From Catellatospora coxensis (GTDB taxonomy: Bacteria; Actinomycetota; Actinomycetes; Mycobacteriales; Micromonosporaceae): a DNA stretch of 64,000 nt. The translations under genes and the position numbers were made by a program. Shown piece by piece: positions 26,185 through 33,653 of the stretch (the stretch's first letter is position 1; each line of letters starts with the position of its first letter). The stretch spans positions 1 through 64,000 of the forward strand of contig NZ_BONI01000048.1 in assembly GCF_016862635.1 (NCBI RefSeq), in the 5' to 3' direction. Under the pieces are notes generated by a model. The model did no database searches, had not been told where the DNA came from, and worked only from the letters and a program-made list of their open reading frames with translations.

Positions 26185-26424
26185 CTACTGGCCGCCGTCC
26201 GCGCGCTGCTGCTCGCGGTACTGCGGGACGGGCAGGCCGCCGCGGCCCCAGTTCTCGAGCTCGACCTCGTCGATGACGACGAACGTCGAGTCCAGCGGTT
26301 TGTCCAGCACGTCCAGCAGCAGCTGGCTGACCCCGGCGATGAGCGCCGCCTTCTGCTCGGCGGTCGCCGCCGTCGTGCCGGGCGTGCTGCCCTCGCGGGT
26401 GATCTGGATGTTGACGATGGGCAT
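26185..26424 (-). CDS. Tautomerase (4-oxalocrotonate tautomerase family)
   Basis: A 79-aa protein of the tautomerase superfamily. After Met removal the N-terminal proline (MPIVNIQITREG) is the catalytic base. The rest fits the beta-alpha-beta unit (AEQKAALIAGVSQLLLDVLD, TFVVIDEVELENWGRGG). The active form is an oligomer. It lies 29 nt downstream of an SDR gene on the same strand and shares its promoter and TetR control. Confidence 0.88.
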   Translation of the reverse strand: MPIVNIQITREGSTPGTTAATAEQKAALIAGVSQLLLDVLDKPLDSTFVVIDEVELENWGRGGLPVPQYREQQRADGGQ

Positions 26425-26453
26425 GGTCGGTCCTCTCGGATGGTCGGGACGGG

Positions 26454-27170
26454 TCAGTGGCCGGCGTTCTGTCCGCCGTCGACGTGCAGGATCTCGCCGG
26501 TGACGAAGGGCGCGGACTCCAGGTACAGGACGGCGCCGACGATGTCGCTCGTCTCGCCCATCCGCCCCACGGGGTGCAGCCCGGCGTACGTCTCGTGGTA
26601 CTCGACCGGGTGCATCGGGGTCTTGATGATGCCCGGGGCGACCGCGTTGACCCGCACGCCGCGCGACGCGTACTCGATGGCCAGCGACTTGGTGGCCGAG
26701 TTGATGCCGCCCTTGGTCAGCGAGGCGAGCACCGACGGCACGTTCTTGTCGGCCTGATCCACCAGGGCGGTGGTGATGCTCACGATGTGCCCGCCGCCGA
26801 CGGCGAGCATGTGCGGCAGCACGCGCTGGGTGAGGTGGAAGAAGCCGGCGACGTTGATCCCGGTGACCTGCGCGAGGTCGTCGGCGGTGTAGTCGGTGAA
26901 CGGCTTGGCGATGAAGATGCCCGCGTTGTTGACCAGGGTGTCGATGCGCCCGAAGCGGTCCAGCGCGGCCCGGGTGGCCCGCTCGGCGGTGCCGGCGTCG
27001 GCGATGTCGCCCTGCACGGTCACGATGTCCGGATCGGCGGAGGCGGGGATGGTGCGGGAGGTGGCCACGACGCCGTAGCCGAGCTTGCGGTAGCCCTCCA
27101 CGAGGCCGGCGCCGATGCCCTGGGAGGCGCCGGTGATGATGGCGACCTTCTGCGTGTTCTCGAAGCTCAT
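26454..27170 (-). CDS. SDR-family protein with altered catalytic tyrosine
   Basis: A 238-aa Rossmann protein of the short-chain dehydrogenase family: IITGASQGIGAGLVEGYRKL, NNAGIF, and a C-terminal APGIIKTPMHP. The usual YxxxK active site reads AxxxK here (VLASLTKGGINSATK), so the catalytic Tyr is replaced by Ala; the Lys is kept. Similar variants exist among annotated SDRs. ATG at 27170 with AAAGGAACA. It forms an operon with the tautomerase and is divergent from a TetR gene across tandem operator-like repeats. Confidence 0.88.
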   Translation of the reverse strand: MSFENTQKVAIITGASQGIGAGLVEGYRKLGYGVVATSRTIPASADPDIVTVQGDIADAGTAERATRAALDRFGRIDTLVNNAGIFIAKPFTDYTADDLAQVTGINVAGFFHLTQRVLPHMLAVGGGHIVSITTALVDQADKNVPSVLASLTKGGINSATKSLAIEYASRGVRVNAVAPGIIKTPMHPVEYHETYAGLHPVGRMGETSDIVGAVLYLESAPFVTGEILHVDGGQNAGH

Positions 27171-27201
27171 GTGCCTGTTCCTTTGCTGTGTCGCGGCCAA
27201 C

Positions 27202-27239
27202 TAGACGACCGGTCTACTAAAAGCTAGACGACTGGTCGT
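27202..27239. promoter_or_regulatory. Tandem TetR operator candidates
   Basis: CTAGACGACYGGTC occurs twice (27201-27214 and 27224-27237), 23 bp apart. Each copy is a dyad: TAGAC-N5-GTCTA (27202-27216) and ACGAC-TG-GTCGT (27228-27239). They fill the 83-bp gap between the divergent SDR and TetR genes, where a local repressor should bind. Confidence 0.6.
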
Positions 27240-27253
27240 GTATCGTCAACGCC

Positions 27254-27874
27254 ATGGGCAGGACGAGTGACGCGCGGAACAAGATCCTCGAAGCGGCCAG
27301 GACGCTCATCGAGCAGCGTGGCTACTCCGCGCTGGGCGTCGCCGAGATCTGCGCCGTCGCCGGGGTGCCGAAGGGCAGCTTCTACCACTTCTTCGCGTCC
27401 AAGCAGGCGCTCGCGCTGACCGTCATCGACGAGCACTGGGCGGCGCAGCGGCAGCAGTGGAGCGAGCTGCTCGGCAGCGGGCGGCCCCCGCTGGAGCGGC
27501 TGCGCGACCTGTTCACGGCGACCGAGGACTTCCAGCGGGCCGGTCGCCGGCAGGCGGGCCTGGTCGTCGGCTGCCTGTTCGGCAACCTCGCCGCCGAGCT
27601 CAGCAACCAGGTCCCGGAGATCCGCGACCGGCTGCAGGAGATCTTCGAGGCCCAGATCGACATGATCGAGAAGGTGGTGGTCGAGGCCAAGGACGCCGGG
27701 CAGGCCGGCCCCGCCGTCGACACCCGCGACGCGGCGCGCTCCATCGTCGCCCAGATCGAGGGCCGGGTGCTGCTGGCCAAGCTGCTCGACGACCCTGGCC
27801 AGCTCGGCACCCTCTGGCAGAACAGCGTCGGCCTGCTGCAGACTCCGGTCGACGCGCTGCCCGCCCGAGGCTGA
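27254..27874 (+). CDS. TetR/AcrR-family transcriptional regulator
   Basis: A 206-aa repressor. The N-terminal HTH (RNKILEAARTLIEQRGYSAL, GVAEICAVAGVPKGSFYHFF) belongs to the AcuR/YcdC-like branch. The C-terminal helical domain (VVGCLFGNLAAELSNQVPEI) matches the TetR_C family with a conserved GCLxGNLAxE signature. It very likely controls itself and the divergent SDR-tautomerase pair through the tandem dyads. The inducer is unknown, possibly an electrophile or an alcohol. Confidence 0.92.
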   Translation: MGRTSDARNKILEAARTLIEQRGYSALGVAEICAVAGVPKGSFYHFFASKQALALTVIDEHWAAQRQQWSELLGSGRPPLERLRDLFTATEDFQRAGRRQAGLVVGCLFGNLAAELSNQVPEIRDRLQEIFEAQIDMIEKVVVEAKDAGQAGPAVDTRDAARSIVAQIEGRVLLAKLLDDPGQLGTLWQNSVGLLQTPVDALPARG

Positions 27875-27886
27875 CGCCGCCGGTGC

Positions 27887-28450
27887 TCAGCTGTTCCAGC
27901 GCAGCAGCACCGGCTGCTCGCGCTCGAAGCCGAGCACGCTGAGCGTGGCCGTCTCCAGCCGGAACAGCGCGCCGTCCTGCGCGGGCAGGCCCAGCCAGCG
28001 GGCGGTGAGCGCGCGCAGCAGGTGGCCGTGCCCGACGAGGGCGACGTCGCCGCTGGCCAGCATCGTCCGGGCGCGTTCGAGGACGCGGTCGCAGCGGGCG
28101 CCGACCTGCGCCGCGGTCTCCCCGCCGGGGCAGCCGTACTGCCACAGCGTCCACTCGGGACGCTCCTGGCGGATCTCCAGCGTGGTGCGGCCCTCGTACG
28201 CGCCGTAGTTCCACTCCAGCAGGTCGTCGTCGGTGGCCGTGATCTCCAGGCCGGCCAGCGCGGCGGTGCGCACGGCGCGCTGCAGCGGGCTGCACAGCAC
28301 CGCGGCGAACGCCCGCCCGGCCAGCCGCCCGGCGAGCCGGGTCGCCTGGCGTTCGCCCTCGGGGGTCAGCGACAGGTCGGTGAAGGAGGTGTGGCGGCCG
28401 GCCGCGCTCCACTCGGTCTGCCCGTGCCGGAGCAGCACGATCTCTCGCAT
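27887..28450 (-). CDS. Histidine phosphatase (phosphoglycerate-mutase-like)
   Basis: A 187-aa broad-specificity phosphatase. Start MREIVLLRHGQTEWSAAGRH contains the catalytic RHG. LLEWNYGAYEGRTTLEIRQE carries the acid residue and ALVGHGHLLRALTARWLGLP the second active-site His. ATG at 28450 follows GGGGAGGAT. Full length and intact, in contrast to the paralogue at 49178, which lacks the Arg of RHG. Substrate unknown. Convergent with the TetR gene. Confidence 0.9.
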   Translation of the reverse strand: MREIVLLRHGQTEWSAAGRHTSFTDLSLTPEGERQATRLAGRLAGRAFAAVLCSPLQRAVRTAALAGLEITATDDDLLEWNYGAYEGRTTLEIRQERPEWTLWQYGCPGGETAAQVGARCDRVLERARTMLASGDVALVGHGHLLRALTARWLGLPAQDGALFRLETATLSVLGFEREQPVLLRWNS

Positions 28451-28594
28451 GCCGATCCTCCCCGCTCGTGTTCCTGAGGACACGTTAGCGGTGGTCACCA
28501 CCCGGACGGGCGGTTTCGCCCCGTGAGTCTGCCGGGCAGAGGTCGATCTTGACGGTTTCGCCTGCGCGGGCTTCGGGGCTCACAGAATTGAGGT

Positions 28595-29455
28595 ATGACG
28601 GACGCGCCGCTCATGCCGCACTACGCGCGGGTCGACCAGAGCCCGCCGCAGATGCAGGCACGGCTCGTGGCATACCTCGACAAGGCGGCCGGCTACCGGG
28701 CGATCACCGAGATCCGGGCGCGGGCCGCCGAGACCATGCACGTCAAACCGGGGCACCACGTGCTCGACGGCGGATGCGGGCTGGGGGAGGAGGCGTGCGT
28801 GCTGGCGCTGCTGGTCGGGATGGACGGCCGGGTCGACGGCGTGGACAACTCGCGCAGCATGCTGTCGCTGGCCGCGCACCGCTACGAGCGCTGGCACCAG
28901 ACCCACCCCGACGCCGGCGACGTGCGCTTCGTCGCCGGGGACCTGACCAGGCTGGACTACCCGGCTGACGTGTTCGACGCGGTGCGGTGCGAGCGTACGC
29001 TGCAGCACCTGCCGCAGGCCGAGGCCGTGATCGCGGAGCTGATCCGGGTGACCCGGCCGCAGGGGCGGATCTGCCTGGTGGACACCGACTGGGAGTCGCT
29101 GGTCTTCGACGGGCTGCCCGCGGAGGTGCTCACGCCGATGATGTGGCGGCTGCGGCACCACAGCGTGATGTGCAACCCGTCGATGGGCCGCACGCTGCGC
29201 AACCGGCTGCGCCGGCTGGGGGTGTACGAGCTGGAATGCCACCCGATGACGATGTGCTTCACCGATCCGGCCGAGGCGCAGCACGTGGTGCCGTACTTCG
29301 ACCGTGACCTGCTGCTGCACATCGTGGGGGAGGAGGACGGCGACGCCACCGCGATGGTGGACCGCTGGCTGGACGCCGTGCGGGACGCCGACGCCCGGGA
29401 GGACTTCCTGGTGGCGCTGACGGTCTGGGTGGTCGCGGGCACGGTCCCGGCGTGA
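28595..29455 (+). CDS. SAM-dependent methyltransferase (class I)
   Basis: A 286-aa methyltransferase with motif I HVLDGGCGLGEEACVLALLV, motif II acidic VDGVDNSRSML, and FDAVRCERTLQHLPQAEAVI for motif IV. The arrangement resembles UbiE/ArsM-like methylases of small molecules. ATG at 28595. It is monocistronic and ends at a strong bidirectional hairpin before kamA. The substrate is not deducible. Confidence 0.87.
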   Translation: MTDAPLMPHYARVDQSPPQMQARLVAYLDKAAGYRAITEIRARAAETMHVKPGHHVLDGGCGLGEEACVLALLVGMDGRVDGVDNSRSMLSLAAHRYERWHQTHPDAGDVRFVAGDLTRLDYPADVFDAVRCERTLQHLPQAEAVIAELIRVTRPQGRICLVDTDWESLVFDGLPAEVLTPMMWRLRHHSVMCNPSMGRTLRNRLRRLGVYELECHPMTMCFTDPAEAQHVVPYFDRDLLLHIVGEEDGDATAMVDRWLDAVRDADAREDFLVALTVWVVAGTVPA

Positions 29456-29464
29456 AACGGCGAA

Positions 29465-29503
29465 GGCCCCGCCTTGAGCTGTGGGAACAGCTCGGGCGGG
29501 GCC
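29465..29503. terminator. Bidirectional terminator between methyltransferase and kamA
   Basis: Outer GGCCCCGCC (29465-29473) pairs with GGCGGGGCC (29495-29503); inner GAGCTGT (29476-29482) pairs with ACAGCTC (29487-29493). It lies between convergent genes. Confidence 0.8.
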
Positions 29504-29521
29504 CCGGTCGTGCGGGACGGG

Positions 29522-30886
29522 TCAGGCCTGGGCGGCGAGCTGCTCGTCGAGCTGCTTGCGCCACCACTTCTGGCCGGACTCGGGCAGGGTGTCGATCGGG
29601 TCGTAGTACGCGTAGCGCTGGGACAGCACGTCGACGTTCTGGTCGGCCTCGATCGAGGTGCGGTAGTTCTTGGTCCAGTACGAGATGCCGTTCTCGCGGT
29701 CGTACTCGGTGACCATGTGCACCCAGCGCTTGCCGACGAACGGCACGTCGCAGACGATGCGCGGGGTCGCGTAGCCGGGCAGGTAGCCCATGATGTCGTG
29801 CTGCAGCGCCTGGGCGTGGCCGACGGAGACGCGCCAGTGCTCGGCGTTGGGGATCATGTCGCACATGTAGAAGTAGTACGGCAGGATGTTCGCCTCGCCC
29901 TGCAGCGCGAAGCACAGGTCGAGCAGGTCGGGCGAGGTGGCGTTGACGCCGCGCATGAGCACGCCCTGGTTGCGCACGTCGCGCACGCCGACCTCGAGGG
30001 CCGTCTTCGCGGCCTTGGCCACGGTCGGGGTGATCGAGTTGGCGTGGTTGACGTGGGTGTGGATCGCCAGGTTCACGCCGCGCCGGCGGGCGGTGCGGGC
30101 GACCCGCTCCAGGCCCTCGACGACCTCGGGCTGCAGCCAGTGCTGGGGCAGGCCCATCAGGGCCTTGGTGGCCAGCCGGATGTCGCGGATGGTGTCGATC
30201 TCCAGGAGGCGCATCAGGTACGACTCGAGGTTCTTCCACGGGACGTTGGCCACGTCGCCGCCGGACACGACGACGTCGCGCACGCCCGGGTGGGCCTTGA
30301 GGTAGGCGATGTGCGCGTCGTAGCGGTCGACGGGCTTGAGGGTCAGCTTGAGCTTCTCGACCGCCGGGGTGGAGTTGCCGACCAGGTCCATGCGGGTGCA
30401 GTGGCCGCAGTACTGCGGGCAGGTGGACAGCAGCTCGGCGAGCACCTTGGTGGGGTAGCGGTGGGTGAGGCCCTCGGCGACCCACATGTCGTGCTCGTGC
30501 AGGCTGTCGCGGCTGGCGTGCGGGTGGCTGGCCCACTCGGTGAGGCGGTCGGAGGCGACCGGGATCATGTAGCGGCGCACCGGGTCGGCGTAGAACGCCT
30601 CGGTGGTCAGCTCCTCCCGCGCCATCGTGTTGATCATCTGCGGGGGGACCAGCATCGACATCGTGGCCAGAGCCTTCTGGTCGGCCTCGAGGTCGGCGTA
30701 GAAGCGCTCGTCGACGGTGTCGCCGAGCACGGCGCGCAGCTGCTTGATGTTCTTGATGCAGTTGACGCGCTGCCACTGCGCGGACTCCCACTGCGCAGGC
30801 GTGACATCGCGCCAGCCCGGGAACCGGGTCCAGTCCGGCTCGATCAGCTCTACGCGTCGGTACTCGTAGGGTTGCCCAGCGTTCAT
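29522..30886 (-). CDS. kamA: Lysine 2,3-aminomutase (radical SAM, PLP)
   Basis: This enzyme converts L-lysine to L-beta-lysine, the first step of lysine fermentation; 454 aa. The radical-SAM cluster motif is STCPQYCGHCTRMD with Cys at about 156, 160 and 163 (CX3CX2C). VVVSGGDVANVPWKN carries the SAM-binding region. Lys386 in VCDVPFVGKRWVH aligns by position with the PLP lysine of known KamA proteins. The start ATG at 30886 follows AAAGGAGAGG; the open frame reaching 30970 would run into the promoter. It is divergent from kdd, so the pathway genes are probably co-regulated. The same enzyme type also makes beta-lysine for antibiotics, but the neighbours favour catabolism. Confidence 0.93.
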   Translation of the reverse strand: MNAGQPYEYRRVELIEPDWTRFPGWRDVTPAQWESAQWQRVNCIKNIKQLRAVLGDTVDERFYADLEADQKALATMSMLVPPQMINTMAREELTTEAFYADPVRRYMIPVASDRLTEWASHPHASRDSLHEHDMWVAEGLTHRYPTKVLAELLSTCPQYCGHCTRMDLVGNSTPAVEKLKLTLKPVDRYDAHIAYLKAHPGVRDVVVSGGDVANVPWKNLESYLMRLLEIDTIRDIRLATKALMGLPQHWLQPEVVEGLERVARTARRRGVNLAIHTHVNHANSITPTVAKAAKTALEVGVRDVRNQGVLMRGVNATSPDLLDLCFALQGEANILPYYFYMCDMIPNAEHWRVSVGHAQALQHDIMGYLPGYATPRIVCDVPFVGKRWVHMVTEYDRENGISYWTKNYRTSIEADQNVDVLSQRYAYYDPIDTLPESGQKWWRKQLDEQLAAQA

Positions 30887-30963
30887 CGGTGGCCTCTCCT
30901 TTGCGGTCGCCGTTGACCATACTGGAAGTTCTCCGGCGTACCAACTAGTCTGCCGTAGAATTT

Positions 30964-31010
30964 CCCGCACGCATCAAATCTAACCGCAATTTTGGTTTTG
31001 ATCTCGCGGG
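30964..31010. promoter_or_regulatory. Long dyad in the kamA/kdd divergent promoter
   Basis: CCCGC (30964-30968) and ATCAAA (30973-30978) are mirrored by TTTGAT (30997-31002) and GCGGG (31006-31010), with AACC/GGTT inside. It is AT-rich and sits between the divergent genes, 29 bp before the kdd start. It could bind a regulator of the whole lysine cluster; none is encoded next to it. Confidence 0.5.
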
Positions 31011-31039
31011 TGGACTTCACTTTTTAGGAGAACCGGACA

Positions 31040-32104
31040 ATGACGTCACCGATCGGCCTGCACCGGGTCCTGGAACCGAGCGGGGTATTGCCCCAGGCGG
31101 CACTTCGCTTGGACAATTCGCCCGAGATCGGGGCAGACGAGGTGCGGATCGCCGTCGAGCGGCTCAACCTCGACGCGGCGAGCTTCCGCCAGCTGTCGAC
31201 CAAGCACGCGGGCGACGGCGCGGCGGTCCGCGGTGAGGTCCTGGAGATCATCGGTGCCCGGGGCAAGATGCAGAACCCGGTCACCGGCTCCGGCGGCATG
31301 CTGATCGGCACCGTGGAGGCCGTCGGCCCGCAGTCCCCGCTCGGCCTGAAGGTCGGCGACCGGGTCGCCACGCTGGTCTCGCTGACCCTCACCCCGCTGT
31401 CGATCAGCGACGGACTCAAGCACTGGGACGGCGGCAGCGAGCAGGTCCCCTGCGAGGGCCACGCGATCCTGTTCGCGCGCTCCATCGCCGCGGTGCTGCC
31501 CGCCGACCTGGACCCGGAGCTGGCCCTGGCCGTGATGGACGTGTGCGGCGCACCGGCGCTGACCGCCCGGGTGGTGGCGCAGTACGACGACCCGACCGTC
31601 GCCGTGATCGGCGGCGCGGGCAAGAGCGGCTCGCTGTCGCTGGCCGCCGCGAAGGCCGCGGGCGCGAGCCGGACCGTCGGCGTCGTCCCGGTCGAGCGCG
31701 AGCGCACGGCGCTGGAAGGCGCGGGCCTGGCCGACGCCGTCGCGCTCGCCGACGCCCGCAACCCGGTCGCGCTGGCCGAAGCGGTGACCGCCGCGCTCGG
31801 CGGGCGGGCCGCGGACGTGACCGTGGTCTGCGTGGACGTGCCCGGCTGCGAGCACGGGGCGATCCTGTCGACCGCCGACGGCGGCACGGTGATCTTCTTC
31901 TCGATGGCGACGAGTTTCGCGGCCGCGGCGCTCGGCGCGGAGGGCCTGGCCGCGGACGTGACGATGCTGGTCGGCAACGGGTATGTGCCGGGGCATGCGG
32001 CGTACGCGCTGGATCTGCTGCGGCAGGCGCCGGCGGTGCGGGCGATGTTCGAGTCCCGTCTGCACCACGAGGCCTCGCGTGCCGCGTCCGGCACGGCAGA
32101 CTGA
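31040..32104 (+). CDS. kdd: L-erythro-3,5-diaminohexanoate dehydrogenase
   Basis: A 354-aa NAD(P)-dependent enzyme that oxidatively deaminates 3,5-diaminohexanoate to 5-amino-3-oxohexanoate. The N-terminus reads PIGLHRVLEPSGVLPQAALR, with a Rossmann motif AVIGGAGKSGSLSLAAAKAA at about residue 190. The overall pattern and length match Kdd of lysine-fermenting bacteria. Ribosome site TAGGAGAACC. It is the first gene of a six-gene run whose later members are coupled by 4-14 nt overlaps. Confidence 0.9.
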   Translation: MTSPIGLHRVLEPSGVLPQAALRLDNSPEIGADEVRIAVERLNLDAASFRQLSTKHAGDGAAVRGEVLEIIGARGKMQNPVTGSGGMLIGTVEAVGPQSPLGLKVGDRVATLVSLTLTPLSISDGLKHWDGGSEQVPCEGHAILFARSIAAVLPADLDPELALAVMDVCGAPALTARVVAQYDDPTVAVIGGAGKSGSLSLAAAKAAGASRTVGVVPVERERTALEGAGLADAVALADARNPVALAEAVTAALGGRAADVTVVCVDVPGCEHGAILSTADGGTVIFFSMATSFAAAALGAEGLAADVTMLVGNGYVPGHAAYALDLLRQAPAVRAMFESRLHHEASRAASGTAD

Positions 32105-32108
32105 GCCC

Positions 32109-33653
32109 ATGCAGATCTCCGCCTTGCCGGCCGAGCGCACGACGCTCTGGCACAACGCCGTCGTCCGCAGCCCCGCCGATCCCGGCGCCACCGCGCTGCT
32201 GACCCGCGGCCAGCACATCGTCTGGCTCGGGCCGCTGGCCGACGCCCCCACCGCCGACCTGCGCGTCGACCTGGGCGGGGCCCTGGTCACGCCCGCGTTC
32301 GTCGACGCTCACGTGCACGCCACCGACACCGGCCTGGCCCTGGCCGGGCTGGACCTGTCGTCGGTGCGCGCCGCATCCGAGCTGCTCAAGGCTGTGGCCG
32401 AGTTCGCGTCCGGGCTGGGCCCGGAGGCCGTCGTGCTGGGGCACGGCTTCGACGAGAGCACGTGGGGCGCGGCGCAGACCCCGCCGACCGCCGCGGAGCT
32501 GGACCGGGCCGCCGGCGGCCGCAGCGTGTACCTGTCGCAGGCGTCGATCCACTCGGCGCTGGTGTCGTCGGATCTGCTGGCCCTGGCCGCCGACGCGCCG
32601 GGGTATGACGCGTCGGGCTGGGTGCGCCGCGACGCGCACCACGTGGTGCGGGCGGCGGCGTTCGGGCAGATCACCATCGTGCAGCGGCGGGACGCGCAGA
32701 TGCGGATGCTGCGCCATGCCGCGAGCCTGGGCATCGCCGCGGTGCACGAGTGCGGCGGGCCGGGCACGTCCAGCGAGGACGACTTCACCGAGCTGCTGCG
32801 CCTGTCGGGGCAGGGGCTGCCGGAGGTGTACGGGTTCTGGGGCGAGCTGCTGGGCGCGGCCAAGGCCCGGGAGCTGGGTGCGGTCGGCGCGGGCGGTGAC
32901 CTGTACGCCGACGGGGCGCTCGGCTCGCGGACCGCGCACCTGGGCGAGGACTACCTCGACGGCGAGCGCGGCTGCGGCCACGGCTACGTGACCGCCGAGC
33001 AGGTGCGCGATCACCTGCTCGACTGCCACCGGCACGGTATGCAGGGCGGCTTCCACGCCATCGGCGACGCGGCGATCTCGACGGTGGTGGCCGGGTTCGC
33101 GGCCGCCGACGAGGTCCTGGGCACCGACGCGCTGCGCGACGCCCGGCACCGCGTCGAGCACGCCGAGATCATGGACAAGCGGCTGATCGCCGCGTTCGTG
33201 GAGTACGGCATCGTCGCGTCGATGCAGCCCGCGTTCGACCGCCTGTGGGGTGGCGAGCACCAGATGTACGCCCAGCGGCTCGGGGTCGCCCGGAGTCTGG
33301 CGTCGAACCCGATGGGGCAGATGCACAACACGGGTGTGGCGCTGGCGTTCGGGTCGGACAGCCCGGTGACGCCGCTGGACCCGTGGGGCAGCGTCCGGGC
33401 GGCGATGCAGCACTTCAACACCCATCAGCGGATGAGCGCCAAGTCGGCGTTCGCGGCGCACACCCGGGGCGGCTGGCGGGCCGTGCACAAGGACGCCGAG
33501 GGCGTGCTCGTGCCCGGCGCACCGGCGACGTTCGCGGTGTGGCGCACCCCGGCCGGCCTGTCCGGCACCCTTCCCAGCCTTGAGCAGCACGACGAGCTGC
33601 CGGTCTGTGTCCGTACGGTACTGCGTGGAGAAACGATCTATGAGCAGCAATAA
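32109..33653 (+). CDS. Amidohydrolase (YtcJ/amidohydrolase-3 type) inside the lysine cluster
   Basis: A 514-aa metal-dependent hydrolase. VTPAFVDAHVHATDTGLALA carries the first HxH of the TIM barrel, GGFHAIGDAAISTVVAGFAA the third His, RHRVEHAEIMDKRLIAAF the fourth, and ALAFGSDSPVTPLDPWGSV the final Asp. This is the YtcJ-like amidohydrolase_3 family. It starts 4 nt after kdd and overlaps kamD by 14 nt, so it belongs to the pathway operon. It occupies the place where the cleavage enzyme Kce is often found. Its reaction is unknown; hydrolysis of a lactam or amide derived from a pathway intermediate is one possibility. Confidence 0.87.
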   Translation: MQISALPAERTTLWHNAVVRSPADPGATALLTRGQHIVWLGPLADAPTADLRVDLGGALVTPAFVDAHVHATDTGLALAGLDLSSVRAASELLKAVAEFASGLGPEAVVLGHGFDESTWGAAQTPPTAAELDRAAGGRSVYLSQASIHSALVSSDLLALAADAPGYDASGWVRRDAHHVVRAAAFGQITIVQRRDAQMRMLRHAASLGIAAVHECGGPGTSSEDDFTELLRLSGQGLPEVYGFWGELLGAAKARELGAVGAGGDLYADGALGSRTAHLGEDYLDGERGCGHGYVTAEQVRDHLLDCHRHGMQGGFHAIGDAAISTVVAGFAAADEVLGTDALRDARHRVEHAEIMDKRLIAAFVEYGIVASMQPAFDRLWGGEHQMYAQRLGVARSLASNPMGQMHNTGVALAFGSDSPVTPLDPWGSVRAAMQHFNTHQRMSAKSAFAAHTRGGWRAVHKDAEGVLVPGAPATFAVWRTPAGLSGTLPSLEQHDELPVCVRTVLRGETIYEQQ

